Shown here: piece by piece, positions 55,920 through 64,000 of the stretch
Layout: each line of letters opens with the position of its first letter
Position numbering within the stretch: the first letter of the stretch is position 1
NCBI RefSeq assembly: GCF_014656455.1
Contig: NZ_BNCL01000002.1
Location: 1-64,000, forward strand
Direction of reading: 5' to 3'
Origin: Paracoccus aerius
GTDB lineage: Bacteria; Pseudomonadota; Alphaproteobacteria; Rhodobacterales; Rhodobacteraceae
Length of the DNA: 64,000 nucleotides
Notes under the pieces: generated by a model
Told to the model about the DNA's origin: nothing
The model's input: only the letters and a program-made list of their open reading frames with translations
Database searches by the model: none
Position numbers and translations under genes: made by a program

Positions 55920-56650
55920 CCGGCCGCATCCTTCTGGGGCTGGCGGGGCTGGTCCTGCTGGCCTTCCTGGCCGCGCCCTCTGCCTTTGCGCCGCTGTTCC
56001 AGCCCTTCACCCGCAACAATGCGCCCGCGATCTATACCCAGACCAGCCTTCTGTCGCTGACCCTGTCGCATCTGGCGATCGTGGCGGTGGCGGTCGCGGC
56101 CTCGACCCTGGTGGGGCTGGTGCTGGCGGTCCTGGTCACGCGCGGTGCGGGGCGCGAGTTCCTGCCCCTGGCGCGCACGGTGACTGCCGTGGGCCAGACC
56201 TTTCCGCCGGTCGCCGTGCTGGCGCTTGCCGTGCCGGTGATGGGCTTCGGCACCGGCCCGACGCTGGTGGCGCTGTTCCTTTACGGCCTGCTGCCTGTCT
56301 TCGAAAACGCGCTTGCGGGCCTGACCGGCCAGACCGCGCAGGTCACCGAGGCCGCGCGCGGCATGGGCCTGACGCCCCGGCAGCGGCTGTGGCAGATCGA
56401 CCTGCCGCTGTCCCTGCCGCTGCTGCTGGCGGGAATGCGGCTGACGGCCGTGATCTCGCTGGGGACGGCCACCATCGGCTCGACCGTGGCCGCCCGCACC
56501 TTGGGCGAGGTGATCATCGCGGGGCTGCTGTCATCAAACACCGCCTTTGTCCTGCAGGGCGGGCTGGTGGTCGGCATCCTTGCGGTGCTGATCCACCAGG
56601 GCTTCCAGGCCTTGGAACGGCGCATCCGCGGGCGGATGGGCCTGGCCTAG
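55916..56650 (+). CDS. osmoprotectant ABC transporter permease (YehW-like)
   Basis: 244 residues, five to six helices. LTLSHLAIVAVAVAASTLVGLVLAVLVT begins the BPD domain; EAARGMGLTPRQRLWQIDLPLSLPLLLAGM is the EAA loop. With the previous three genes it completes a YehZYXW-type importer, probably for betaine or related osmolytes. Confidence 0.92.
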   Translation: MTGRILLGLAGLVLLAFLAAPSAFAPLFQPFTRNNAPAIYTQTSLLSLTLSHLAIVAVAVAASTLVGLVLAVLVTRGAGREFLPLARTVTAVGQTFPPVAVLALAVPVMGFGTGPTLVALFLYGLLPVFENALAGLTGQTAQVTEAARGMGLTPRQRLWQIDLPLSLPLLLAGMRLTAVISLGTATIGSTVAARTLGEVIIAGLLSSNTAFVLQGGLVVGILAVLIHQGFQALERRIRGRMGLA

Positions 56651-56666
56651 CGTTTAGGCCCCACCC

Positions 56667-59051
56667 TCAGATCGCCACGGGCCGCACCTGCCAGATGTCG
56701 TTCATATAGCCCCGGATCGTCCGGTCGGACGAAAAGAAGCCCGACCGCGCGATGTTGAGCGCCGCCATCCGGTCCCAGGTCGCGCTGTCGCGATAGGCCG
56801 CGTCGATACGCCTCTGCGTGGCGAAGTAATCGTCGAAATCGCTGGCGACCAGGAAGGGGTCGTCGTTCCAGGTCCGGTCCAGCAGCGCGTAATAGGACTC
56901 GGCCCGCCCGAAGCGCCCTTCCGAGATCAGGTGCAGCGCGTTCTTCAGATCCTGGCTTGCCTCGATCGCGCGGCGGGCATGGCCGGGGGTCGCGGCCTCG
57001 GTCGCGGCGCGGCCGGCGGTCAGGCCGAACAGGAAGAAGTTCTCGGGGCCGACCAGATCGCGGATTTCGACATTGGCCCCGTCCAGCGTGCCGATGGTCA
57101 AGGCGCCGTTCATGGTGAACTTCATGTTGCCGGTGCCCGAGGCTTCCTTGCCGGCCGTGCTGATCTGCTCGGAGAGATCCGCGGCGGGGATCAGATCCTC
57201 GGCCATCGAGACGTTGTAGTTGGGCGGATAGGCGATCTGCAGAAAGCGCCGGGTCACCGGGTCGTTGTTGATCGTGGCCGCGACGTCGTTGATCAGGTGG
57301 ACCACCGATTTCGCCAGCCAGTATCCCGGCGCGGCCTTGCCGCCGAAAATCTTGACCCGCGGGGTCCAGTCGCCGTTCGGATCGTCGTGGATGCGCTGCC
57401 ACAGCGCGATGGCTTCCAGGATGTTCAGAAGCTGGCGCTTGTATTCGTGGATCCGCTTGACCTGGATGTCGAAGATCGCGTCGGGATCGGCCTTCACCCC
57501 CAGATCGGCCAGTAGCCCGTCGGCCAGCCAGACCTTGTTCGCGCGCTTGACCTCGCCCAGCTTCTCGCGGAAGGCCGCGTCATCGGCATGGGGTTCCAGC
57601 CGGCGAAGCTGTTCCAGATCCGTGGTCCAGCCCTCGCCGATGCTGTCGTCCAGAAGCTGCGCCAGGCCGGGGTTCGACATGCGCAGCCAGCGGCGCGGCG
57701 TCACCCCGTTTGTCTGGTTCACGATCCGGTCCGGGTGCAGCCGGTGCAGGTCGGCGAAGACCGTGTCCTTGACAAGGTCGGTGTGCAGCGCCGACACGCC
57801 GTTCACCTTGCTGGCCATGATGAAGGCCAGTTCCCCCATCTGGACCTGGTCGTGCTGCACGATCCCCACATGGGGCGGTCGGCCCGTGGCCCTGCGGTGA
57901 TCTTCGTCGATCATCTGGATGATCTGCATGTGGCGCGGCAGCACGCCCCCCATCAGCCAGGTGGACCAGCGTTCCAAGGCCTCGGGCATGAGGGTGTGGT
58001 TGGTATAGTTCAGCGTCCCCCGTGCCAGGTCGCGCGCCTCCTCGAAGGGCAGGCCGTGGTCGTCCATCAGCAGGCGGATCAGTTCCGGCCCGGCGATGGC
58101 GGGATGGGTGTCGTTCAACTGCATCGCCACCTTTTCCGGCAGCAGCCGCAGGTCGCCATGTTCCTGGAGGAACCGGCGCAGGATGTCCTGAAGCGATGCC
58201 GAGGTCAGGAAATATTCCTGCTTCAGCCGCAGTTCCTTGCCGGCATCGGTCGTATCGTCGGGATAAAGGACGCGCGACAGGGTCCGGGCCAGCGCCTCGG
58301 GCTCGGCCGCGGCGGTGTGGTCGCCCGCGTTGAAGCGGTGCAGGTCCAGAAGCGTCGTCGGATGCGCCCCCCACAAGCGCAGGGTATTGGCCCAGTTGCC
58401 GCCCCAGCCGATCACCGGCGTGTCATAGGCCCGCGCGATCACGCTTTCGCCGGGACGCCAGACGGCCTTGCCGTCCACGGTCTCGACATGGCCCTTGAAA
58501 CCGATCGTATAGCTGTAATCGACCTTCACGAACTCCCAGGGATGGGGCTGGTTCAGCCAGTCCTCGGGGGTTTCGACCTGCTGGCCGCCTTCGAACCGCT
58601 GGCGGAACAGCCCGTGCTCGTAGCGGATGCCATAGCCGAAGGCTGGGCAGCTCAGCGAGGACAGCGATTCCATGAAGCAGGCCGCCAGACGCCCCAGCCC
58701 GCCATTGCCAAGGGCGGCATCGGGTTCGTTGTCCAGGATCTGCTGCTTGTCCAGGCCCAGCATCTGCAGCGCCTGGTCCATCGGCTGTTCCAGGCGCAGG
58801 TTGATGATCGCGTCGCCCAGCATCCGCCCGATCAGGAACTCCATCGACAGATAGCAGACCCGCTTGGCCCCCTGGTCGCGGGCCGCGCGGAAAGCATCCA
58901 CCCAGGTGCCCGCCATCAGGTCGCGCACGGCATAGCTTATGGCCATCCGCCAGTCGAAGGGCGTGGCGAATTCCGGGCCGCGTCCCTGGCTGTGGGTCAG
59001 GTGGTGAAGAATCTGGTCATGCAAGTCTTGGGCCGAGGGAATGTTCTGCAA
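56667..59051 (-). CDS. glgP: glycogen phosphorylase
   Basis: 794 residues. Releases glucose-1-phosphate from glycogen by phosphorolysis. Conserved LGNGGLGRLAACFMESL, GYGIRYEHGLFRQ, QLNDTHPAIAGPEL, and the PLP-binding EASGTGNMKFTMNGALTIGT (Schiff-base Lys) with LDGANVEI. Starts with TTG at 59051, with AGAGG 7-8 bases upstream; no in-frame ATG fits the family N-terminus. Last gene of the glg run, 161 bases after glgX. Confidence 0.95.
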   Translation of the reverse strand: MQNIPSAQDLHDQILHHLTHSQGRGPEFATPFDWRMAISYAVRDLMAGTWVDAFRAARDQGAKRVCYLSMEFLIGRMLGDAIINLRLEQPMDQALQMLGLDKQQILDNEPDAALGNGGLGRLAACFMESLSSLSCPAFGYGIRYEHGLFRQRFEGGQQVETPEDWLNQPHPWEFVKVDYSYTIGFKGHVETVDGKAVWRPGESVIARAYDTPVIGWGGNWANTLRLWGAHPTTLLDLHRFNAGDHTAAAEPEALARTLSRVLYPDDTTDAGKELRLKQEYFLTSASLQDILRRFLQEHGDLRLLPEKVAMQLNDTHPAIAGPELIRLLMDDHGLPFEEARDLARGTLNYTNHTLMPEALERWSTWLMGGVLPRHMQIIQMIDEDHRRATGRPPHVGIVQHDQVQMGELAFIMASKVNGVSALHTDLVKDTVFADLHRLHPDRIVNQTNGVTPRRWLRMSNPGLAQLLDDSIGEGWTTDLEQLRRLEPHADDAAFREKLGEVKRANKVWLADGLLADLGVKADPDAIFDIQVKRIHEYKRQLLNILEAIALWQRIHDDPNGDWTPRVKIFGGKAAPGYWLAKSVVHLINDVAATINNDPVTRRFLQIAYPPNYNVSMAEDLIPAADLSEQISTAGKEASGTGNMKFTMNGALTIGTLDGANVEIRDLVGPENFFLFGLTAGRAATEAATPGHARRAIEASQDLKNALHLISEGRFGRAESYYALLDRTWNDDPFLVASDFDDYFATQRRIDAAYRDSATWDRMAALNIARSGFFSSDRTIRGYMNDIWQVRPVAI

Positions 59052-59128
59052 CGTCGAGCCTCTTGGGGCTGTGAGAAATGGGAATCACCCTCGGGCTGCA
59101 GGAATACCGCCCGCGGTTGATTTCTGTT

Positions 59129-59160
59129 GCCAGCTTTCAAGGGGGTTGAAAAGGGCTGGC
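59129..59160 (-). terminator. hairpin between glgX and glgP
   Basis: GCCAGC-TTTCAA / TTGAAA-(AGG)-GCTGGC with a GGGGG loop: 12 paired bases and a 3-base bulge. No T-run on the minus strand; may partly separate glgP expression from glgCAX. Confidence 0.45.
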
Positions 59161-59212
59161 CCCCCGTGCTGGCAGGCAATGATGCCGCGATGCCCACCCG
59201 GCAGGCGCGGGA

Positions 59213-61297
59213 TCAGCCTTTCGCGTGACAGCAAAGCACGAAGGCCACGACGCTTTCGGCCGCGATCGGTTCGACCGCCGCGGCGGGATGGTCGGGCGTC
59301 CGATCCTGCGCGCTGTCAAGTCGCCTGCGCCAGTGCCCGCCCTGTGTCGGCTGCGGCAGGGCCACGGCGCTGTCCGCGCCATTGTTGAAGACCAGAAAGA
59401 CCGCCCCCGGCAGCGCCGCGTAGGTGGGTGTCCCCGAGGCCATGCGCATTTCGGCCGCGAGAAGGCGCAGATGGGGATCGGACCAATCCTCGGGCTCCAT
59501 CGGCCGGCCGTCGGCGCGGCGCCAGAACAGGTCGGGCAACCCGTCCTCGTCCCGCGGCTGGCTGTGCAGGAACCGGCGCTGCCGCAGGATCGGATGGGCC
59601 TTGCGAAAGGCGATCACCCGGCGGCAGAAATCCAGGAAACCGGGATCCGCGCCGTCCCATCGCACCCAGCCGATGGGATTGTCCTGGCAATAGGCATTGT
59701 TGTTGCCGTCCTGCGAATTGCCCAGTTCATCCCCTGCCAGCAGCATGGGCGTGCCCTGGCTCAGCATCAGGGTGGCGATCAGGTTGCGGCGGCGGCGGTC
59801 GCGGCGGGCGGTGATGGCCGGATCATCCGTCGGCCCCTCGACGCCCATGTTGTCCGAGATGTTGTGGTCATGGCCGTCGCGGTTGCCTTCGCCATTCGCC
59901 TCGTTGTGCTTGTGGTCGAAGCTGACGCTGTCCATCAGCGTGAAGCCGTCATGGGCCGCGACGAAATTGACGCTGGACGTTGCGGCCCGACCGTCGTGGT
60001 CGAACCGCGCCGCCGATCCGGCGATGCGCTTGGCCAGGCGGCCGACATGGCCCGCATCCTCCCGCCAGAAGCCGCGCACCCCGTCGCGGAAGCGGTCGTT
60101 CCATTCGCAGAAGGGCGCGGGATAGGCACCCAGCTGATAGCCGCCCCGGCCCAGATCCCAGGGCTCGGCAATCAGCTTGATGCGGTTCAGCACCGGATCC
60201 TGCTGGACCACGCGGAAGAACGGCCCGTTGCGGTCAAACATCCCGCGCGTTCGGCCCAGGACGGAACACAGGTCGAAGCGGAAGCCGTCCACATGCATCG
60301 CCTCGACCCAGTATCGCAGGCTGTCCATCACCAGCCGAAGGGCAAAGGGGCTGTCCAGGTCCAGCACATTGCCCGTGCCCGCGTCGTTCACATAGAAGCG
60401 GCGATCCTCGGCCAGGCGGTAATAGGAGGCGTTGTCGATGCCGCGCAGGGACAGGGTCGGCCCCAATTCGTCCCCCTCGGCGGTGTGGTTGTAGACCACG
60501 TCCAGGATCACCTCGATCCCGGCCTTGTGGAAGCGGGCGACCATCTGCTGGAACTCGGCGATGTCGCCCTCTTGCAGATAGCGCGGGTCGGGCGCGAAAA
60601 AGCCATAGGACATGTAGCCCCAGTAGTTCGACAACCCCCGCCGCGCCAGGAAGCGGTCGTCGGCAAAGGCATGGACGGGCAGCAGTTCCACGGCGGTGAC
60701 GCCCAGCCGGTTCAGGTGGTCCAGGATCGGGTCCGAGGCCATCGCAAGAAAGCTGCCGGGCCGGTCCACCCCCGGATGCAGCATGGTCAGGCCCTTCACA
60801 TGCGCTTCGTAGATGACGGTATCCGTCAGGGGGCGACGCAGGGGGCGGTCATCGCCCCAGTCGAAGACAGGGTCCGCCGCCACCACGCAGCGCGGCATGA
60901 AGGGGGCGCTGTCGCGGCGGTCGAAGGACAGGTCCGCATCGGCATGGCCCGCCCGGTATCCCAGCAGCGCGTCATGGATGCGGGGGCTCCCGGTCAGGCT
61001 GCGGGCATAGGGGTCGACCAGCAGCTTGTTGGTGTTGAAGCGGTGCCCGTCGCGGGGGCGATAGGGGCCCTGCACGCGGTAGCCGTACCGCTGCCCCGGC
61101 CCCAGTCCGGCGATGTGGCCGTGCCAGACATAGCCTTCGCGTTCGGGCAGGGGGATCCGCGTCTCGCGGCCCGCCTCGTCGAACAGGCACAGCAGCACCT
61201 GTTCGGCGTGCCGGGAAAAGAGGGCGAAGTTGACGCCGTCCCCGGCGACACTGGCGCCCAGGGGAAAAGGATGCCCGGCCGACAGCGGATAGGTCAT
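59213..61297 (-). CDS. glgX: glycogen debranching enzyme
   Basis: 694 residues. Hydrolyses alpha-1,6 branches left by GlgP. CBM48 N-domain ([32 protein letters not shown]) and GH13_11 barrel with VVYNHTAEG, catalytic Asp in [14 protein letters not shown], Glu in LIAEPWDLG, and [13 protein letters not shown] with the GlgX-type NGEGNRDG segment. ATG 61297 overlaps the glgA stop by 4 bases (ATGA). Confidence 0.95.
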   Translation of the reverse strand: MTYPLSAGHPFPLGASVAGDGVNFALFSRHAEQVLLCLFDEAGRETRIPLPEREGYVWHGHIAGLGPGQRYGYRVQGPYRPRDGHRFNTNKLLVDPYARSLTGSPRIHDALLGYRAGHADADLSFDRRDSAPFMPRCVVAADPVFDWGDDRPLRRPLTDTVIYEAHVKGLTMLHPGVDRPGSFLAMASDPILDHLNRLGVTAVELLPVHAFADDRFLARRGLSNYWGYMSYGFFAPDPRYLQEGDIAEFQQMVARFHKAGIEVILDVVYNHTAEGDELGPTLSLRGIDNASYYRLAEDRRFYVNDAGTGNVLDLDSPFALRLVMDSLRYWVEAMHVDGFRFDLCSVLGRTRGMFDRNGPFFRVVQQDPVLNRIKLIAEPWDLGRGGYQLGAYPAPFCEWNDRFRDGVRGFWREDAGHVGRLAKRIAGSAARFDHDGRAATSSVNFVAAHDGFTLMDSVSFDHKHNEANGEGNRDGHDHNISDNMGVEGPTDDPAITARRDRRRRNLIATLMLSQGTPMLLAGDELGNSQDGNNNAYCQDNPIGWVRWDGADPGFLDFCRRVIAFRKAHPILRQRRFLHSQPRDEDGLPDLFWRRADGRPMEPEDWSDPHLRLLAAEMRMASGTPTYAALPGAVFLVFNNGADSAVALPQPTQGGHWRRRLDSAQDRTPDHPAAAVEPIAAESVVAFVLCCHAKG

Positions 61298-62721
61298 CGG
61301 CCCGTCGAAAGCCTTGCGTAAAGCGCGGCATAGGCCCGGGCCGACTGGTCCCAGCCGACCGGGTGGGACATCCCGTTCGCCACAAGGCGCGACCATGTGT
61401 CCCCGTCCCGGTAAAGCTGGCAGAGGCGCGTCAGCGCGCCGCGCAAGGCCTCGGCCGTCACGGGCGAGAACTGCACCCCCGTCGCCGCCCCGCGCGCAAG
61501 CGCCGCGGGCGAGGCGTTGATGACCGTGTCGGCCAGCCCCCCGGTCAGCGCCACCACCGGCACCGTGCCATAGCGAAGCCCATACATCTGCGTCAGCCCG
61601 CAGGGTTCGAACCGCGACGGCACCAGGATGGCGTCGCCTCCGGCGATCATCCGGTGCGACAGCCCCTCGTCATAGCCGATGCGGACGGCGACGTGCGGGT
61701 TCTGGTCGGCCGCCTGGCGGAAGGCCTGTTCCAGCCCCGGATCGCCCGATCCCAGCACCGCTAGTTGCCCGCCGTGATCCAGAAGCGCGAGCAAGGCCTC
61801 CAGCACCAGATCCAGCCCCTTCTGGTGGCTCATCCGGGACACGATCACGCAAAGCGGGCCATCGGTGTCGGGCAGGCCCATCTCCGCCCGCAGGGCGGCC
61901 TTGTTCGCGCCCTTTCCTTCCTGATCGCGATAAGGCCGGATGGCCGGATCCGCGCCGGGATCCCAGGCATCCGCGTCGATGCCGTTCAGGATCCCCGTCA
62001 GCGCCTCGCGCCGATGGCGGATGACCCCGTCCAGGCCCATGCCATATTCGGGCGTCATCAGTTCGGCGGCATAGGTGGGTGACACGGTGGTCAGCGCATC
62101 CGCCCCCATCAGCCCGGACTTCAGGGCCGAGATGCCGCCATAGAATTCATAGCCTTCGGGGTGGAAATGCCAGGGATCCAGGCGCAGTGACTGCACCCGC
62201 CCCGGATCCGTGGATCCGGTAAAGGCGATGTTGTGGATGGTCAGCACCGTGGCCGGGCCACCGCCCATCTGGCGCAGGTATTGCGGCACGAAGCCCGCCT
62301 GCCAGTCATGGCCATGCAGCACCTGCGGATGCCAGCCCGCCACGCCGTGGATGCCCAGATGCGCGCCGATCCAGGACAGCGCGGCAAAGCGTTCGGGATT
62401 GTCCGGCCAGTCGCGCCCGTCCGGCGCCATGTAAGGCGACCCTGCCCGCGCATAAAGATGCGGCGCGTCGATCACCACCAGATCCAGGCCCGCGGCCCGG
62501 CCCGACAGGATCCATGCCTGGCCGCCGAACAGGTCATGGAAATGCGCGACTTCGGCCCGGTCATGCAGCGCATCCATCACCGCCGGATAGCCGGGCAGCA
62601 GGGTCCGCATCTGCACCCCCTGGGCCCCAAGCGCGGCGGGCAGCGCGCCCGCCACATCGGCCAGCCCGCCGGTCTTGACCAGCGGCGCGCATTCGGATGC
62701 GATCGACAGAACCCGCGTCAA
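61294..62721 (-). CDS. glgA: glycogen synthase (ADP-glucose)
   Basis: 475 residues, GT5. Adds glucose from ADP-glucose to glycogen. N-terminal [26 protein letters not shown] (the KTGGL loop), [23 protein letters not shown], and the C-terminal [17 protein letters not shown] and [18 protein letters not shown] (catalytic Glu). The start is TTG at 62721, overlapping the glgC stop (TTGA); family N-terminus begins here. Confidence 0.96.
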   Translation of the reverse strand: MTRVLSIASECAPLVKTGGLADVAGALPAALGAQGVQMRTLLPGYPAVMDALHDRAEVAHFHDLFGGQAWILSGRAAGLDLVVIDAPHLYARAGSPYMAPDGRDWPDNPERFAALSWIGAHLGIHGVAGWHPQVLHGHDWQAGFVPQYLRQMGGGPATVLTIHNIAFTGSTDPGRVQSLRLDPWHFHPEGYEFYGGISALKSGLMGADALTTVSPTYAAELMTPEYGMGLDGVIRHRREALTGILNGIDADAWDPGADPAIRPYRDQEGKGANKAALRAEMGLPDTDGPLCVIVSRMSHQKGLDLVLEALLALLDHGGQLAVLGSGDPGLEQAFRQAADQNPHVAVRIGYDEGLSHRMIAGGDAILVPSRFEPCGLTQMYGLRYGTVPVVALTGGLADTVINASPAALARGAATGVQFSPVTAEALRGALTRLCQLYRDGDTWSRLVANGMSHPVGWDQSARAYAALYARLSTGR

Positions 62722-63974
62722 AGGCTTGCCGCCCGCCTGTCAAGCATGTCCTGGGTGATCAAGGTGATGCCTCCTTCGCTGACGCGGAACCACTTGGCGT
62801 CTTCCTGCGGATCCTCGCCCACGACAAGGCCATCGGGAATGACCACGCCCCGGTCGATGACCGCGCGGGTCAGCCGCGCCCTCCGGTTCACCGTCACATA
62901 AGGCAGCGCCACGACATGATCCAGCGATGCATAGCTGTTCGTATGCACCTGCGTGAACAGCAGCGAATTGCGGATTTCCGTCCCCGAGATGATGCATCCC
63001 CCCGACACCATCGAGGATATCGCGATCCCGCGCCGGTCCTTCTCGTCATGGATGAACTTGGCGGGCGGGGCGCTTTCGGAATAGGTCCAGATCGGCCATT
63101 CCTGGTCCCACAGGTTCAATTCCGGGGTGAAATCGGTCAGGTCGATATTGGCCTTCCAGAAGGCATCCACCGTTCCCACGTCCTTCCAATAGGCGGGGGC
63201 GCCCGCGTCCCGCACGCAGGACACGTCGAAGCGGTGCGCCATCGCCTTGCCGTTGCGAACGATCTCGGGGATCAGGTCATGACCGAAGTCATGGCTGGAA
63301 TTGGGATCCTGGGCATCCCGCAGCAGCAGATCGCGCAGGAAGGGCCAGCTGAAGACATAGATCCCCATGGATGCCAGCGCGCTGTCGGGATCATCGGGCA
63401 TTCCCGGCGGATCGGCGGGCTTTTCCAGGAACGAGGTGATGCGCCCGGTTTCATCGACCGCCATCACGCCAAAGGCGGTTGCGTCCATCCGGGGCACGGT
63501 CAGGCAGCCGATGGTCACGTCGGCGCGGCTTTCGCAATGCTCGCGCAGCATGATCTCGTAATCCATCTTGTAGATGTGGTCGCCCGCCAGGATCACGATG
63601 TAATCCACGTCATAGCTGTCCACGATGTCGATGTTCTGGGTCACCGCATCTGCCGTGCCGCGATACCAGTGGTCTTCCGACATCCGCTGGCTGGCGGGCA
63701 GGATGTCCATGAACTCGTTGCGCTCGGCGCGAAAGAAGTTCCAGCCCCGCTGCACGTGGCGGATCAGGCTGTGGGCCTTGTATTGCGTGGCGACCGCGAT
63801 CTTGCGGATGCCCGAATTCATCGCATTCGACAGGGCAAAGTCGATGATGCGGGTCTTGCCACCGAAATAGACCGCCGGCTTCACCCGGCGGTCGGTCAGT
63901 TCCCTCAATCGGCTTCCGCGTCCTCCGGCCAGAACAAAGGCCATCGCGCGCCGGGTCAATCTCAGTTCGCTCAT
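62718..63974 (-). CDS. glgC: glucose-1-phosphate adenylyltransferase
   Basis: 418 residues. Makes ADP-glucose, the committed step of glycogen synthesis, allosterically controlled. [29 protein letters not shown] is the pyrophosphorylase signature; [23 protein letters not shown] and FLEKPADPP follow, then a left-handed beta-helix C-domain. GGGGGAGGA stands 6 bases before ATG 63974. First visible gene of glgC-glgA-glgX-glgP; glgB is not between them and may lie just outside the window. Confidence 0.96.
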   Translation of the reverse strand: MSELRLTRRAMAFVLAGGRGSRLRELTDRRVKPAVYFGGKTRIIDFALSNAMNSGIRKIAVATQYKAHSLIRHVQRGWNFFRAERNEFMDILPASQRMSEDHWYRGTADAVTQNIDIVDSYDVDYIVILAGDHIYKMDYEIMLREHCESRADVTIGCLTVPRMDATAFGVMAVDETGRITSFLEKPADPPGMPDDPDSALASMGIYVFSWPFLRDLLLRDAQDPNSSHDFGHDLIPEIVRNGKAMAHRFDVSCVRDAGAPAYWKDVGTVDAFWKANIDLTDFTPELNLWDQEWPIWTYSESAPPAKFIHDEKDRRGIAISSMVSGGCIISGTEIRNSLLFTQVHTNSYASLDHVVALPYVTVNRRARLTRAVIDRGVVIPDGLVVGEDPQEDAKWFRVSEGGITLITQDMLDRRAASL

Positions 63975-64000
63975 CAACCATCCTCCCCCATATCACCATC

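Overview
The window is high-GC DNA from an alphaproteobacterium of the Rhodobacteraceae/Paracoccaceae type, most likely Paracoccus or a close relative. That reading rests on gene content and order (lptF-lptG-lptD-surA-pdxA-rsmA, prfA-prmC-DUF4167, rpsF-rpsR-rplI, ureDA-ureJ-ureBCEFG followed by urtABCDE), on many ATGA/GTGA start-stop overlaps, and on family-specific proteins (DUF4167, DUF5928 glycosyltransferase, OlsB, di-heme cytochrome c peroxidase with an FNR-type box). It is dense core chromosome: 65 protein genes, no gene-free stretch over 300 bases, and no tRNA, rRNA, IS element, prophage or CRISPR array that I can see.

Layout. 1-4.9 kb: 3' end of hemN, a CDF metal exporter, polA and two very small zinc-binding proteins. 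5.0-8.9 kb: an ABC ATPase, a HIT protein, and a DUF5928 glycosyltransferase divergent from a sulfotransferase (the most surface-specific genes of the window). 8.9-12.1 kb: dps, acpP, fabG, fabD, ndk, all on the minus strand. 12.3-14.2 kb: an AI-2E-type permease and olsB (ornithine lipid synthesis). 14.3-25.8 kb: a 13-gene nitrogen block in which UrtABCDE imports urea, urease UreABC hydrolyses it, and UreDEFG(J) supply nickel and assemble the enzyme; a sigma-54-like promoter precedes ureD. 25.8-29.7 kb (minus): a PepSY membrane protein, a His/Cys-rich small protein, holC and pepA. 29.8-37.7 kb: the outer-membrane biogenesis and housekeeping operon from lptF to rsmA. 37.7-41.8 kb (minus): DUF4167, prmC, prfA, agmatinase. 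41.9-46.8 kb: cytochrome c peroxidase with an FNR-like site, the S6-S18-L9 ribosomal operon with a probable autoregulatory leader, a betaine-homocysteine methyltransferase and two small membrane proteins. 46.8-52.9 kb: radical SAM protein, YghU-type GST, ilvC with a tandem Lrp/AsnC pair, and a YgiC/YgiB pair. 53-56.7 kb: a complete osmoprotectant ABC transporter. 56.7-64 kb (minus): glgC-glgA-glgX-glgP for glycogen synthesis and breakdown; glgB is not in the window.

I did not find a clearly new multi-gene system. The strongest non-textbook signals are: (1) an intergenic repeat family with a conserved hairpin whose stem shows a compensatory change between copies; (2) a precisely placed promoter plus leader hairpin before rpsF that fits an S6:S18 control element; (3) a sigma-54-like promoter before the urease operon; (4) an FNR box before the cytochrome c peroxidase; (5) neighbouring PepSY and small proteins that share His-rich motifs; and (6) a DUF5928/sulfotransferase divergent pair. 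All starts were chosen by reading upstream sequence and family N-termini; those with weak support are flagged.
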